Source: Methylophilales bacterium BACL14 MAG-120910-bin43
GTDB taxonomy: Bacteria; Pseudomonadota; Gammaproteobacteria; Burkholderiales; Methylophilaceae
Length of the DNA: 34,936 nt
Assembly: GCA_905181685.1 (NCBI GenBank)
Contig: CAJIYK010000002.1
Span: forward strand, 1 to 34,936
Direction of reading: 5' to 3'
Below are positions 1 to 7,359 of this stretch, in pieces; the stretch's first letter is position 1, and each line of letters starts with the position of its first letter. The position numbers were made by a program, and so were the translations under genes. A model generated the notes under the pieces. That model did no database searches. It had not been told where the DNA came from and saw only the letters and a program-made list of their open reading frames with translations.

Positions 1-271
1 CGGACTTAATTCCCTCAACACTATCTTTCCTCTTTGCAATAGCAACAGCTAAGATATCTCCCAAGGGTGATGAATTCTTTAAAATATTTACTTTATTGTT
101 ATCAAGATTATTTTGCTTAATCATAGTCTTAATTTCAACCATTAATCCATCAGGAATAATCTGACTTTTTCTTAAAGACCAAAACCTTTCTAAAATTATT
201 GCAACGCCAATAATGGAGGTTAAGATTAGTGGCCATATAGGCCAGCCAGCTGCTTGAATTATTTCCCACAC
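1..271 (-). CDS. exbB: ExbB/TolQ/MotA-family proton channel subunit (partial, C-terminus outside window)
   Basis: The first 90 residues are visible and the gene runs off the left edge. The start is a GTG at 271-269, chosen because an AAGGAG Shine-Dalgarno sits at 286-281, nine bases upstream. The product begins VWEIIQAAGWPIWPLIL, followed by a first hydrophobic helix (about residues 8-27) and the ERFWSLR motif typical of the first transmembrane helix and cytoplasmic edge of MotA/TolQ/ExbB channels. With ExbD this family converts proton motive force into work on outer-membrane receptors or on the envelope. It follows lolC-lolD on the same strand with only a 38-base gap, so it is probably in the same transcript. 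In many betaproteobacteria exbB-exbD-lpxK lie near lolCD, which fits. ExbB and TolQ cannot be separated from this fragment. Confidence 0.8.
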   Translation of the reverse strand, partial: MWEIIQAAGWPIWPLILTSIIGVAIILERFWSLRKSQIIPDGLMVEIKTMIKQNNLDNNKVNILKNSSPLGDILAVAIAKRKDSVEGIKS

Positions 272-309
272 AATATAAAACTCCTTGTAATTATTTTTAC
301 AATATTATA

Positions 310-987
310 CTAGTTTGATTTAAGTTTCCCCGATGCTAGGAGATAATTTTTTTTCATTTTTTTTGCCAATGATAGATCGTGTGTAACGAGAACTATAGCT
401 GTCTTAAATTCATCTGCTAATTCTAAAAATGAATCAAAAATTAAATTTGCATTTTTATGATCCAGGTTTCCCGTTGGCTCATCTGCCAAAATTAAATCAG
501 GGGCAGTTACCATTGCCCTGGCAATAGCAACTCTTTGTCTCTCACCCCCAGAAAGTTGATGCGGAAAATGATTTAATCTTTTACCCAAACCTAATTTTTT
601 TAACACCTTTTTTGCTTGGTTGAAATCTTCTAAATAATCTCCCCTTCTCACTGTGAGTGGCATCATTACATTTTCAATTGATGAAAAATCATTCAATAAA
701 TGGTGTGATTGATAGACAAAGCCTATATGTTGATTCCTTAGTTTTGCCATTTTGTTATCAGAAAGATTTCCCATATCTAGATTGTTAAAAAGAACTTTTC
801 CATCTGAGGGTGAATCTAGCCCTGCAATAATATGCAAAAGAGTACTTTTTCCAGAACCAGAGCTGCCAAGAATAGCAACTTTTTCTGATGCATTTATATT
901 AAAACTTAAATTTTTAAGGACAGGGACATCGAGTCCTTCAAAATTTTTTGTCACATTTTTTAAGTTAATTTGAAAGAAATTATTCAT
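310..987 (-). CDS. lolD: Lipoprotein-releasing ABC transporter ATP-binding protein LolD
   Basis: This 225-residue cytoplasmic ATPase powers release of outer-membrane lipoproteins from the inner membrane to the chaperone LolA. The ABC motifs appear in order: Walker [10 protein letters not shown] (about residues 41-49), a Q-loop in [12 protein letters not shown] (about 91-102), the signature LSGGERQR (about 145-152) and Walker B with D-loop [12 protein letters not shown] (about 165-176), then the H-loop histidine in VTHD. Length and the LLNDF(S/T) segment fit the LolD/MacB branch of ABC ATPases. Its ATG lies inside the end of lolC (8-base overlap, ATGAATAA), so the two are translationally coupled and form one transporter. 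FtsE is an alternative member of the same branch, but the LolC-type partner argues against it. Confidence 0.93.
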   Translation of the reverse strand: MNNFFQINLKNVTKNFEGLDVPVLKNLSFNINASEKVAILGSSGSGKSTLLHIIAGLDSPSDGKVLFNNLDMGNLSDNKMAKLRNQHIGFVYQSHHLLNDFSSIENVMMPLTVRRGDYLEDFNQAKKVLKKLGLGKRLNHFPHQLSGGERQRVAIARAMVTAPDLILADEPTGNLDHKNANLIFDSFLELADEFKTAIVLVTHDLSLAKKMKKNYLLASGKLKSN

Positions 988-2248
988 ATTTTAAAGCTGT
1001 TGCTGGGTCAGTTTTTGAGGCTTTATAGCTTGGATAAATTGAGGCAACTAAAGATAAAATTAATCCCATTAAACCTATTCTATAAATATCGGCAATCATA
1101 ACTTTTGAGGGCACATTAGAAATAAGATAAATATCTTTAGCTAAAAATTCTGTATTAAATACTCCTTCGATAAATGGGACGATTGTTGATATATTTAACG
1201 ATATCGCAACTCCAAAAATAATTCCTAATAATGTACCTATGGCTCCTATGATGAATCCCTGCGCAATAAAAATATACATTATACTTTTTTGGTTTACGCC
1301 AATCGTCCTTAAAATCGCAATATCTGATCGTTTTTCAGTTACTCCCATAACCAATGTAGAAACAATGTTGAAAGCTGCAACCGCTATAATCAAAGTTAAA
1401 ATAATAAACATAACCTTTTTTTCTAATTTAATGGCAGCGAAAAGATTGGCATGTTGAATCCTCCAATCTGAAACATAAATAAAAGGATCATAGCTAAAAA
1501 TATTTTTTAAATAGTCAGTGATTTTTTCTGTGTCATCAATTTCATTAAGCTCTACCCTTAAGCCTGAGACATTATTGTTTGTTTTAAAAAATGTTTGCGC
1601 ATCCTTCAAGTTTATCAAGACCAGGCCTGCATCATACTCATACATTCCGGAATCAAAAATTCCTGAAATATTAAAGCGTTTCAATCTAGGCATTATCCCT
1701 GCAGCAGAAAAGTTTGATTTGGATGAAATCATCGCAATTTTATCCCCTACAGAGACACCTAAATATCTTGCAAGATCAGTCCCAATTAAAATATTATATT
1801 GCCCTGCATTGAGGCGATACGCTCCTGAACTTATTTTTGTATTTATGTCATTCACATCTTTTTCAATTTCAGGGAATATACCCCTAACCATGACACCCCT
1901 GTTCCTTTTACCAACTGAAATCATTGCTTGGTCTGCTACGTATGGAGAAACTCCTTTAATGTTCATATTTTTAGCAATTGTTTCTTTTGTCTGTTGCCAA
2001 TTTTTAAGATCTTTCCCTGGCTTTGTTATTTCTATGTGAGAGGTCACACTTAAAATTCTTGATTTTAGTTCATCCTGAAATCCATTCATTACTGACAAGA
2101 CAATTATCAATGCCATTACACCCAATGTAATGCCAATGATGCTTGTCAAAGAAATAAATGAAATAAATTGATTTGTATTTTTAAGATTTGTATATCTGAG
2201 TGCGATCCAAAATTCATAAAATTTTTTATTTTTAACTGATTTGGTCAT
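980..2248 (-). CDS. lolC: Lipoprotein-releasing ABC transporter permease LolC/LolE family
   Basis: This 422-residue inner-membrane permease belongs to the FtsX/MacB type. One N-terminal transmembrane helix (about residues 25-55, ending in the family motif VLSVMNGFQDELKSRILS) is followed by a large periplasmic domain and three C-terminal helices (about 275-300, 320-350 and 388-408). It ends in the conserved tail [18 protein letters not shown]. It works with LolD to extract lipoproteins. Only one permease gene is visible next to lolD, whereas E. coli has lolC and lolE flanking lolD. A single hybrid permease (the LolF arrangement reported in some proteobacteria) is therefore possible, but a second copy outside the window cannot be excluded. 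The gene is divergent from ribE with a 52-base gap. Confidence 0.92.
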   Translation of the reverse strand: MTKSVKNKKFYEFWIALRYTNLKNTNQFISFISLTSIIGITLGVMALIIVLSVMNGFQDELKSRILSVTSHIEITKPGKDLKNWQQTKETIAKNMNIKGVSPYVADQAMISVGKRNRGVMVRGIFPEIEKDVNDINTKISSGAYRLNAGQYNILIGTDLARYLGVSVGDKIAMISSKSNFSAAGIMPRLKRFNISGIFDSGMYEYDAGLVLINLKDAQTFFKTNNNVSGLRVELNEIDDTEKITDYLKNIFSYDPFIYVSDWRIQHANLFAAIKLEKKVMFIILTLIIAVAAFNIVSTLVMGVTEKRSDIAILRTIGVNQKSIMYIFIAQGFIIGAIGTLLGIIFGVAISLNISTIVPFIEGVFNTEFLAKDIYLISNVPSKVMIADIYRIGLMGLILSLVASIYPSYKASKTDPATALKYE

Positions 2249-2263
2249 TGAATATATATTTAG

Positions 2264-2294
2264 TTAAACTTCGATATGAGCATTCTGCTAGAAT
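2264..2294 (+). promoter_or_regulatory. Putative promoter of ribE giving a leaderless transcript
   Basis: An extended -10 element, TGC followed by TAGAAT (2286-2294), ends only six bases before the ribE ATG at 2301. A weak -35-like TTAAAC lies at 2264-2269 with a long 19-base spacer. Transcription starting about 7 bases after the -10 would begin at or next to the start codon. No Shine-Dalgarno precedes that ATG. This is inference from sequence only. Confidence 0.4.
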
Positions 2295-2300
2295 TATGGC

Positions 2301-2885
2301 ATGTTTACAGGAATAATTGAATCAATTGGCATAATCGAATCCATGGACAAAGAGGGGGAAGATCTAAAAGTCAACGTTAACCTTAATGGAAAAAAGTTAC
2401 AGGATATTAATATCGGAGACAGCATATCTGTCAATGGCATCTGTTTAACAGTCTCAGATATTTATGAGGATCTATTAAGTTTTGATATTTCTAAAGAAAC
2501 ATTATCCAGAACCTCGCCCTTCGAAATATCTCAGAAACTGAATCTTGAAACATCGCTTAGATATAACGGAAAGGTTTCAGGTCACTTTGTCACAGGCCAT
2601 GTAGATGAAGTAGGTTTTATACGCAGTATTGAAAAAAAAGATATGTGTGAAGTTTGGGGTGTAGAAGTCTCAAAAAAATTAATGAAATTCATCCCTGAAA
2701 AAGGCTCAGTGGCATTAAACGGGACCAGCCTGACTGTAAATCACGTTGTTGAGAATATTTTTTATATCAATCTTATTCCACATACATTGTTATCAACAAA
2801 CCTGTCATCACTAAAAATAGGCGGCATGGTAAACATTGAAATTGATATGATTGCAAGGTACCTACAAAATCTCTGTACAAAATAA
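2301..2885 (+). CDS. ribE: Riboflavin synthase alpha chain
   Basis: This cytoplasmic enzyme dismutates two 6,7-dimethyl-8-ribityllumazines to riboflavin and the pyrimidinedione. The 194-residue protein shows the two lumazine-binding barrels of the family. The first begins with the invariant MFTGIIE and contains SISVNGICLTV. The second contains GHFVTGHVDEVG and GSVALNGTSLTVN, a repeat of the same pattern. The start is fixed by MFTGIIE, and no ribosome binding site precedes it. ribBA follows 12 bases downstream, forming a short riboflavin operon. The usual following genes ribH and nusB are absent, so lumazine synthase must be encoded elsewhere. I see no FMN riboswitch in the 52 bases upstream. 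The gene is called ribC in some betaproteobacterial annotations. Confidence 0.95.
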   Translation: MFTGIIESIGIIESMDKEGEDLKVNVNLNGKKLQDINIGDSISVNGICLTVSDIYEDLLSFDISKETLSRTSPFEISQKLNLETSLRYNGKVSGHFVTGHVDEVGFIRSIEKKDMCEVWGVEVSKKLMKFIPEKGSVALNGTSLTVNHVVENIFYINLIPHTLLSTNLSSLKIGGMVNIEIDMIARYLQNLCTK

Positions 2886-2897
2886 ACAAATTTTTTT

Positions 2898-3979
2898 ATG
2901 AATAATATCGAAGACATAATAAGTGATCTAAAAAAAGGGCAAATGGTCATCCTTGTGGATGATGAAGATCGTGAAAACGAAGGTGATCTATTAATAGCCG
3001 CCGATCACATCACACCAGAATTCATCAATTTTATGGCTAAATACGGCAGAGGTCTTATTTGCTTAACATTGACGGAGGATAAGGCCAATAAACTCAAACT
3101 CCCTCTGATGGTTGAAGATAACCAAGGCAAACTTGGAACAAATTTTACGGTCTCAATTGATGCTTCTTCAGGGATAACCACAGGTATATCCGCAGGAGAT
3201 AGGCTAAAACAATCATATCCGCCATTCAGCCTCAATCGGATCATACATTTATTAATAGGCCCGGTCATATATTTCCGCTCATCGCACATTCCGGTGGTGT
3301 TTTATACAGAGCGGGTCATACAGAGGCCGGTTGCGATCTTGCTTCCCTTGCGGGAGCGAGTCCAGCATCTGTTATTTGTGAAATATTAAATGATGATGGA
3401 AGCATGGCTAGACTTCCAGATTTATTAAAATTCTCAAAAAAACATGAAATAAAAATTGGAACAATTGCTGATTTAATTGAATACCGAAGTAAAAAAGAAA
3501 AGTTGATAAAAAGAATAAGTGAGGAAAAAGTTAATACTGAATTTGGAATGATGAAACTTATTGTTTATTCGGACCTACTTTCAAAAAATACACATTTAGC
3601 CTTTGTGAAAGGTGAAATAGAAAAAGATGATGAAGTTGTCGTAAGGGTTCATGAGCCTTTATCAATATTGGATTTCGTTAGCAAAGAAACCCCCCATTCT
3701 TGGCCGCCACTAAAAGCGCTGAAAAAGATTAGTAATGAAAAAAATGGTGTAGTTATTTTCTTAAACTATAACGAATCTCAAAACAATATTACAAGTAAAT
3801 TGAATCATGAAAATATTACCTTAAAAAAATCAACTGATCTTCGAAGTTATGGAATAGGTTCACAGATTTTAGTTGACATAGGCGTTTCAAAAATGAAACT
3901 TTTAGCCGCGCCAAGAAAAATGCCTAGTATGGCCGGGTATGGTCTTCAAGTCACTGAATTCATTGAAAATGATATCTAA
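2898..3979 (+). CDS. ribBA: 3,4-dihydroxy-2-butanone 4-phosphate synthase with degenerate GTP cyclohydrolase II domain (RibBX type; one frameshift)
   Basis: Residues 1-200 are DHBP synthase (RibB), which makes the four-carbon riboflavin precursor from ribulose 5-phosphate. Visible motifs are [37 protein letters not shown] and, in the shifted frame, [22 protein letters not shown] and DLASLAG. A one-base loss in the A-run at 3206-3209 breaks the frame; adding an A restores DRLKTIISA and one 360-residue protein. The C-terminal part (about residues 205-360) aligns by position with GTP cyclohydrolase II but has no cysteines where the zinc site should be and lacks the usual catalytic motif. It is therefore probably inactive for GTP hydrolysis, as described for RibBX proteins of other proteobacteria. 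A separate ribA would be needed. A strong terminator follows. Confidence 0.9.
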
Positions 3980-4048
3980 ACTAAATTTAGTTTATGATAA
4001 AATATAAATATTGAAAAAAGATAAATACATATTAATTTTTAAAAAAAC

Positions 4049-4076
4049 AAAGGGGGAAATTATTCCCCTTTTTTTT
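4049..4076 (+). terminator. Intrinsic terminator after ribBA
   Basis: An A/G-rich arm (AAAGGGGGAA) and its complement (TTCCCC then TTT) flank an ATTA loop, with eight T residues (4069-4076) completing the signal. It ends the riboflavin operon 14 bases before a five-codon mini-ORF (ATG at 4090, stop overlapping the ruvX ATG) and 27 bases before ruvX. Confidence 0.85.
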
Positions 4077-4103
4077 ACCTAATTTATTTATGTCAGATGG
4101 AAT

Positions 4104-4568
4104 ATGACCGAAACTAAAAACCAAAAAGTGCTTACTGGAAATATCTTATCTTTTGATTTTGGGGAAAGAAGGGTCGGGGTAGCAATCGGAAATAATATTA
4201 CAAATAATATTCACCCCCTTGAAACAATAGAAGCATCAAAAAAAATTGATAGGTACAGCAAAATTGAATCATTACTAGAAACATGGAAGCCAACCCAGTT
4301 GATAGTCGGTTACCCTCTTAATGATGATGGCAGTCAATCAAGAATGAGCTCACTAGCAAAAAAATTCGGAGAAAAACTTAAAAATAAATTTAATATCCCC
4401 GTTCATTTTGTTGACGAAAGATTTAGTTCATTCGAAGCAGAGCTCAGATTAAAGGCATTAGAAAAAAATTTAAAAAAAAGGAAACATATAATTGATCAAG
4501 TCGCTGCCATGATAATTTTAGACTCTTATTTTGAATCTGATAAAAATAGTGATGCCCTATCATTATGA
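4104..4568 (+). CDS. ruvX: Putative pre-16S rRNA nuclease / Holliday junction resolvase-like YqgF (RuvX)
   Basis: This 154-residue protein of the RNase H-like YqgF family is implicated in maturing the 5' end of 16S rRNA. The first strand carries FDFGERRVGVAIG with the metal-binding aspartate. The middle has the conserved VGYPLNDDGSQS, then VDERFSS with the catalytic glutamate, and a terminal DQVAAMIILDSYF helix supplies the last acidic residue. The length is normal for the family. Its stop overlaps the pyrB start by four bases (ATGA), the common betaproteobacterial yqgF-pyrB coupling. The frequent upstream neighbour yqgE is missing. Earlier names suggesting a resolvase role come from fold similarity. 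Confidence 0.92.
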   Translation: MTETKNQKVLTGNILSFDFGERRVGVAIGNNITNNIHPLETIEASKKIDRYSKIESLLETWKPTQLIVGYPLNDDGSQSRMSSLAKKFGEKLKNKFNIPVHFVDERFSSFEAELRLKALEKNLKKRKHIIDQVAAMIILDSYFESDKNSDALSL

Positions 4569-5506
4569 AAAAAATAACAGGAAATAAGTTCACAGATCTT
4601 CAACACTTGTTATCAATTGATGAGATGGATATTACACTTATCAACGACATTTTTAAGAGTGCAGATAAGTTTCTAAAAAATAATCAAATTATTGATAAGT
4701 ATAAAATTTTGCAGGGAAAAACTGTGTGTAATCTTTTTTTTGAAAATAGCACAAGAACACAAACTACTTTTGAGATTGCTGCAAAAAGGTTATCTGCAGA
4801 TGTTATCAATCTCGATATAGCGACATCGTCACAATCAAAAGGCGAATCGATACTTGATTTAATAAATAATTTAATAGCCATGGGTGTAAATATTTTTGTC
4901 GTTAGGCACTCAATGCCTGGAATTCCAGAACAAATTGCTCGTAATATTAAAAATAAGGCTCATATTATTAATGCGGGTGATGGAAATAAAGAGCATCCAA
5001 CTCAAGCGCTTTTAGATGCTTACACTATTAAATGTTATAAAAAAAGATTTGGTGACCTTAAGGTTGCAATCGTAGGTGATATAGAGCATTCAAGGGTAGC
5101 AAAGTCGGAAATTTATATCTTAAATAAACTTGGAGTACAAGAAGTAAGGGTCATAGGACCTGAGCCGCTGATGCCAAGTAATATTTCTGAACTGAATGTA
5201 AGAGCTTTTAGTAATATGAACGATGGCTTAAAGGATGTAGATGCTATTTTGATGCTTAGAATCCAAAAGGAACGAATGAGTAAAGATACTATTCCATCTG
5301 AAAAAGAGTATTTTAAAGCTTATGGCTTGAATGAAGAGCGTTTAAAATTTGCAAAGAATGACTGCATAGTCCTTCATCCAGGACCTATTAATAGAGGAGT
5401 TGAGATTGATACATTGGTGGCAGATGGGAGGCAGTCCGTTATTTTAGAACAAGTAAAAAATGGAATAGGCATCAGAATGGCAGTTATGGAAAAAATGACT
5501 AACTAA
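4565..5506 (+). CDS. pyrB: Aspartate carbamoyltransferase catalytic subunit
   Basis: It catalyses the committed step of pyrimidine synthesis: carbamoyl phosphate plus aspartate gives N-carbamoyl-aspartate. The 313-residue protein has the carbamoyl-phosphate loop FFENSTRTQTTFEIAAKRL (about residues 57-75), a QSKGES loop, VVRHS, the HPTQALLDAYT motif, VGDIEHSRVAKS and the C-terminal HPGPINRGVEI. No regulatory pyrI is seen. The dihydroorotase-like pyrC that often follows in betaproteobacteria is absent; the next gene is the lysine-rich small protein. Its ATG overlaps the end of ruvX. Confidence 0.96.
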   Translation: MKKITGNKFTDLQHLLSIDEMDITLINDIFKSADKFLKNNQIIDKYKILQGKTVCNLFFENSTRTQTTFEIAAKRLSADVINLDIATSSQSKGESILDLINNLIAMGVNIFVVRHSMPGIPEQIARNIKNKAHIINAGDGNKEHPTQALLDAYTIKCYKKRFGDLKVAIVGDIEHSRVAKSEIYILNKLGVQEVRVIGPEPLMPSNISELNVRAFSNMNDGLKDVDAILMLRIQKERMSKDTIPSEKEYFKAYGLNEERLKFAKNDCIVLHPGPINRGVEIDTLVADGRQSVILEQVKNGIGIRMAVMEKMTN

Positions 5507-5594
5507 TAGCTTTATTCATAATTTTACATTTAACCCCTGTTGTTATAGGTTTATATATATAATAATTTTAATTTAAATAAATAAGGAATTATTT

Positions 5595-5805
5595 ATGCTT
5601 GAAAAACTTATTAATGCATTGCTTGGAAGGGATGAAAGTCCCAAAAAGAAACCCGTAGCTAAAAAGAAACCAGTAGCTAAAAAGAAACCTGTAGCTAAGA
5701 AGAAACCCGTAGCTAAGAAGAAACCCGTAGCTAAGAAAGAAACCTGTAGCTAAGAAGAAACCAGCTAATAAAAATGCCTTAGAGTTTTTAAATAAACCAG
5801 GCTAA
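5595..5805 (+). CDS. Small lysine-rich KKKPVA-repeat protein (one frameshift)
   Basis: An ATG at 5595 with AAGGAA seven bases upstream opens a reading frame for MLEKLINALLGRDESP followed by six near-perfect KKKPVA hexapeptides and a tail KKKPANKNALEFLNKPG. Read literally the frame closes at 5753 (52 codons). An extra A in the AAGAAAG segment at 5736-5738 accounts for this. Removing it gives a 69-residue protein whose stop (5803-5805) lies in the following terminator stem. The composition (Lys, Pro, Ala, Val) resembles the basic C-terminal tails of histone H1-like and AlgP-like bacterial proteins, which bind DNA or RNA electrostatically. No folded domain is recognisable and function is unknown. 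It is probably its own transcript, given the 88-base AT-rich gap upstream and the terminator behind it. Confidence 0.7.
5643..5766 (+). repeat. 18-bp in-frame tandem repeat, about seven copies
   Basis: The unit is AARAAGAAACCNGTAGCT with only third-position changes (AAA/AAG for Lys, CCA/CCC/CCT for Pro), encoding KKKPVA. Copy six carries one extra A, and the last copy degenerates to KKKPAN. Because the unit is a multiple of three, copy-number change would lengthen or shorten the protein without breaking the frame. Confidence 0.9.
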
Positions 5806-5821
5806 TTGCTTGGTTTTTTTT
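5794..5821 (+). terminator. Intrinsic terminator of the lysine-rich gene
   Basis: Arms AAACCAGGC (5794-5802) and GCTTGGTTT (5808-5816) pair over nine positions with one G-T wobble around a TAATT loop. An uninterrupted T-run follows to 5821. The stop codon of the lysine-rich gene lies in the loop. Confidence 0.88.
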
Positions 5822-5833
5822 ATTTCATTTAAT

Positions 5834-6502
5834 ATGCTTAAAATTAAAAAAAATATAGATTTGGTTCGTGATGAAATTAAACAAAATTCTCACAAAACAA
5901 AAAAAGATATTCGATTAGTTGCAGTAAGCAAAGGTCAAAGCTATATTGCGATTAAAAGTGCATTTGACGCAGGACAAAAAATTTTCGGTGAAAACTATCT
6001 CCAGGAAGCGCTGGAGAAAAAGAAATTGCTTGAAAACCTTGAAATTGAATGGCATTTCATAGGCCCTATCCAGAGTAACAAATGCAAACTCATATCAGAA
6101 AATTTTTCTTGGGTGCAGACCGTTGATAGAATTAAAATAGTAAATAAATTAAATCAATATAGGCACTCAAAAAACCCATTAAATATTTGCATTCAAGTTA
6201 ACATCAGTGAGGAAAATACCAAGAGTGGTATAGGCCTTAATGATGTAAAACAATTTGCAAAACTCATCAGTAACCTTAAAAACTTAAAGTTACGAGGGGT
6301 TATGGCAATTCCATCAAAAACAAATGAAAACCAAAATTTGGTATCCCAATATAGATTATTAAAAAAACTGTATGAAGACTTAAAAATTACTTACAGCTCT
6401 GTGGATACTTTATCAATAGGTATGTCCAATGACTACTTGTTAGCAATTGAGAATGGGGCTAACCTTGTTAGAATAGGAACAAAAATTTTTGGTGCAAGAT
6501 AA
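5834..6502 (+). CDS. yggS: YggS/PROSC-family pyridoxal phosphate homeostasis protein
   Basis: This 222-residue single-barrel PLP-binding protein buffers pyridoxal 5'-phosphate and has no known catalytic turnover. The PLP lysine lies in RLVAVSKGQ (about residue 34). GENYLQEA, WHFIGPIQSNK, the LRGVMAIPS strand and the phosphate-binding LSIGMSNDYLLAIENGANLVRIGTKIFG region are all present. I chose the ATG at 5834 because a TTG further upstream (5810) would lie inside the terminator. No Shine-Dalgarno is visible before 5834. proC begins two bases after the stop, the widely conserved yggS-proC pair. Confidence 0.94.
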   Translation: MLKIKKNIDLVRDEIKQNSHKTKKDIRLVAVSKGQSYIAIKSAFDAGQKIFGENYLQEALEKKKLLENLEIEWHFIGPIQSNKCKLISENFSWVQTVDRIKIVNKLNQYRHSKNPLNICIQVNISEENTKSGIGLNDVKQFAKLISNLKNLKLRGVMAIPSKTNENQNLVSQYRLLKKLYEDLKITYSSVDTLSIGMSNDYLLAIENGANLVRIGTKIFGAR

Positions 6503-6504
6503 AT

Positions 6505-7359
6505 ATGGCAAAAAATAAACTTTATTTTATCGGATATGGACACATGGCGGAGGCAATTTATCAAAGGCTTGATAAATCCTTATTCGAAAACATATTTTTA
6601 ATCGAAAAAGATGACGATAGACGAGTTTCTATAGATAAAAAAAAATACGGTAAAACCCAATTACTTAAAAGCCTTCATGGTATTAAATTTTGTAATTCAG
6701 ATATTGTTATTTTAGCTGTTAAGCCGAATCAGATAAAATTAATATGTAATGAAATTAATTCATTAATCATAGAAAAAAAAGATTTGCCCGAAGTAATTTC
6801 TATTGCAGCTGGAGTAACAACAACTTCAATTAAAGATTATATTATTCAAGAAAATCTCTCACATCTTCAAAACTTTCTGAATATATATAGAGCGATGCCA
6901 AACTTATGCGCTAGCAACGGAGACAGCATAACAGGATTATTTGAAAGCTCTGTTAGTGACAAATCAAATTCAAAAAATACTGTCTCAGAAATTTTTAATT
7001 CTGTTGGTGAAATCTTATGGGTAAAAAAAGAATCTGATTTAAATATAGTAACTGCGATATCAGGAAGTGGGCCTGCGTACATATTTTATATCATGGAGGT
7101 AATGATTAATTCAGCACAAGAGCTTGGTCTTTCTGAGAAAGATGCCAAAAAACTAGTCGCCATGACTCTTATTGGCTCTGGGAAAATGGGGTTGAGCATC
7201 CAAAATCTAAAAGAACAGATTTCCAAGGTTTCATCTAAAGGAGGAACGACTGAGGCAGCGTTAAAGGTTTTTGAAAAAGAAAACCTTAGTTTAATATTTA
7301 ATCAAGCAATCGAAGCTGCTCACGCTAGGTCAAAAGAAATTAGTCAAAGTAATGAATAA
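6505..7359 (+). CDS. proC: Pyrroline-5-carboxylate reductase
   Basis: It performs the last step of proline biosynthesis, NAD(P)H-dependent reduction of 1-pyrroline-5-carboxylate. The 284-residue protein has the N-terminal dinucleotide-binding turn [11 protein letters not shown], a [10 protein letters not shown] strand and [12 protein letters not shown]. The C-terminal helical signature runs [16 protein letters not shown] and [16 protein letters not shown]. It lies between yggS and mnmA and overlaps mnmA by eight bases, so the three genes are likely co-translated. Confidence 0.95.
   Translation: MAKNKLYFIGYGHMAEAIYQRLDKSLFENIFLIEKDDDRRVSIDKKKYGKTQLLKSLHGIKFCNSDIVILAVKPNQIKLICNEINSLIIEKKDLPEVISIAAGVTTTSIKDYIIQENLSHLQNFLNIYRAMPNLCASNGDSITGLFESSVSDKSNSKNTVSEIFNSVGEILWVKKESDLNIVTAISGSGPAYIFYIMEVMINSAQELGLSEKDAKKLVAMTLIGSGKMGLSIQNLKEQISKVSSKGGTTEAALKVFEKENLSLIFNQAIEAAHARSKEISQSNE

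Noticed and set aside
1518-2039. Long open frames antisense to lolC, aroC, dxs and other genes
   Set aside because: They mirror strongly recognised genes on the other strand, lack ribosome binding sites and show no protein-family features.
2898-3979. Two separate genes, a truncated RibB and an unrelated C-terminal protein
   Set aside because: The missing motif [22 protein letters not shown] is encoded across the gap in the second frame, and a single added A joins both halves.
4081-4106. Five-codon upstream ORF before ruvX as a regulatory leader peptide
   Set aside because: ATG at 4090 to a stop overlapping the ruvX ATG is easily expected by chance in this sequence, and no ribosome binding site supports it.
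5736-5742. Programmed ribosomal frameshift in the lysine-rich gene
   Set aside because: No stimulatory structure or classic slippery heptamer with the right direction is evident, and unrelated genes in the window carry similar one-base errors.
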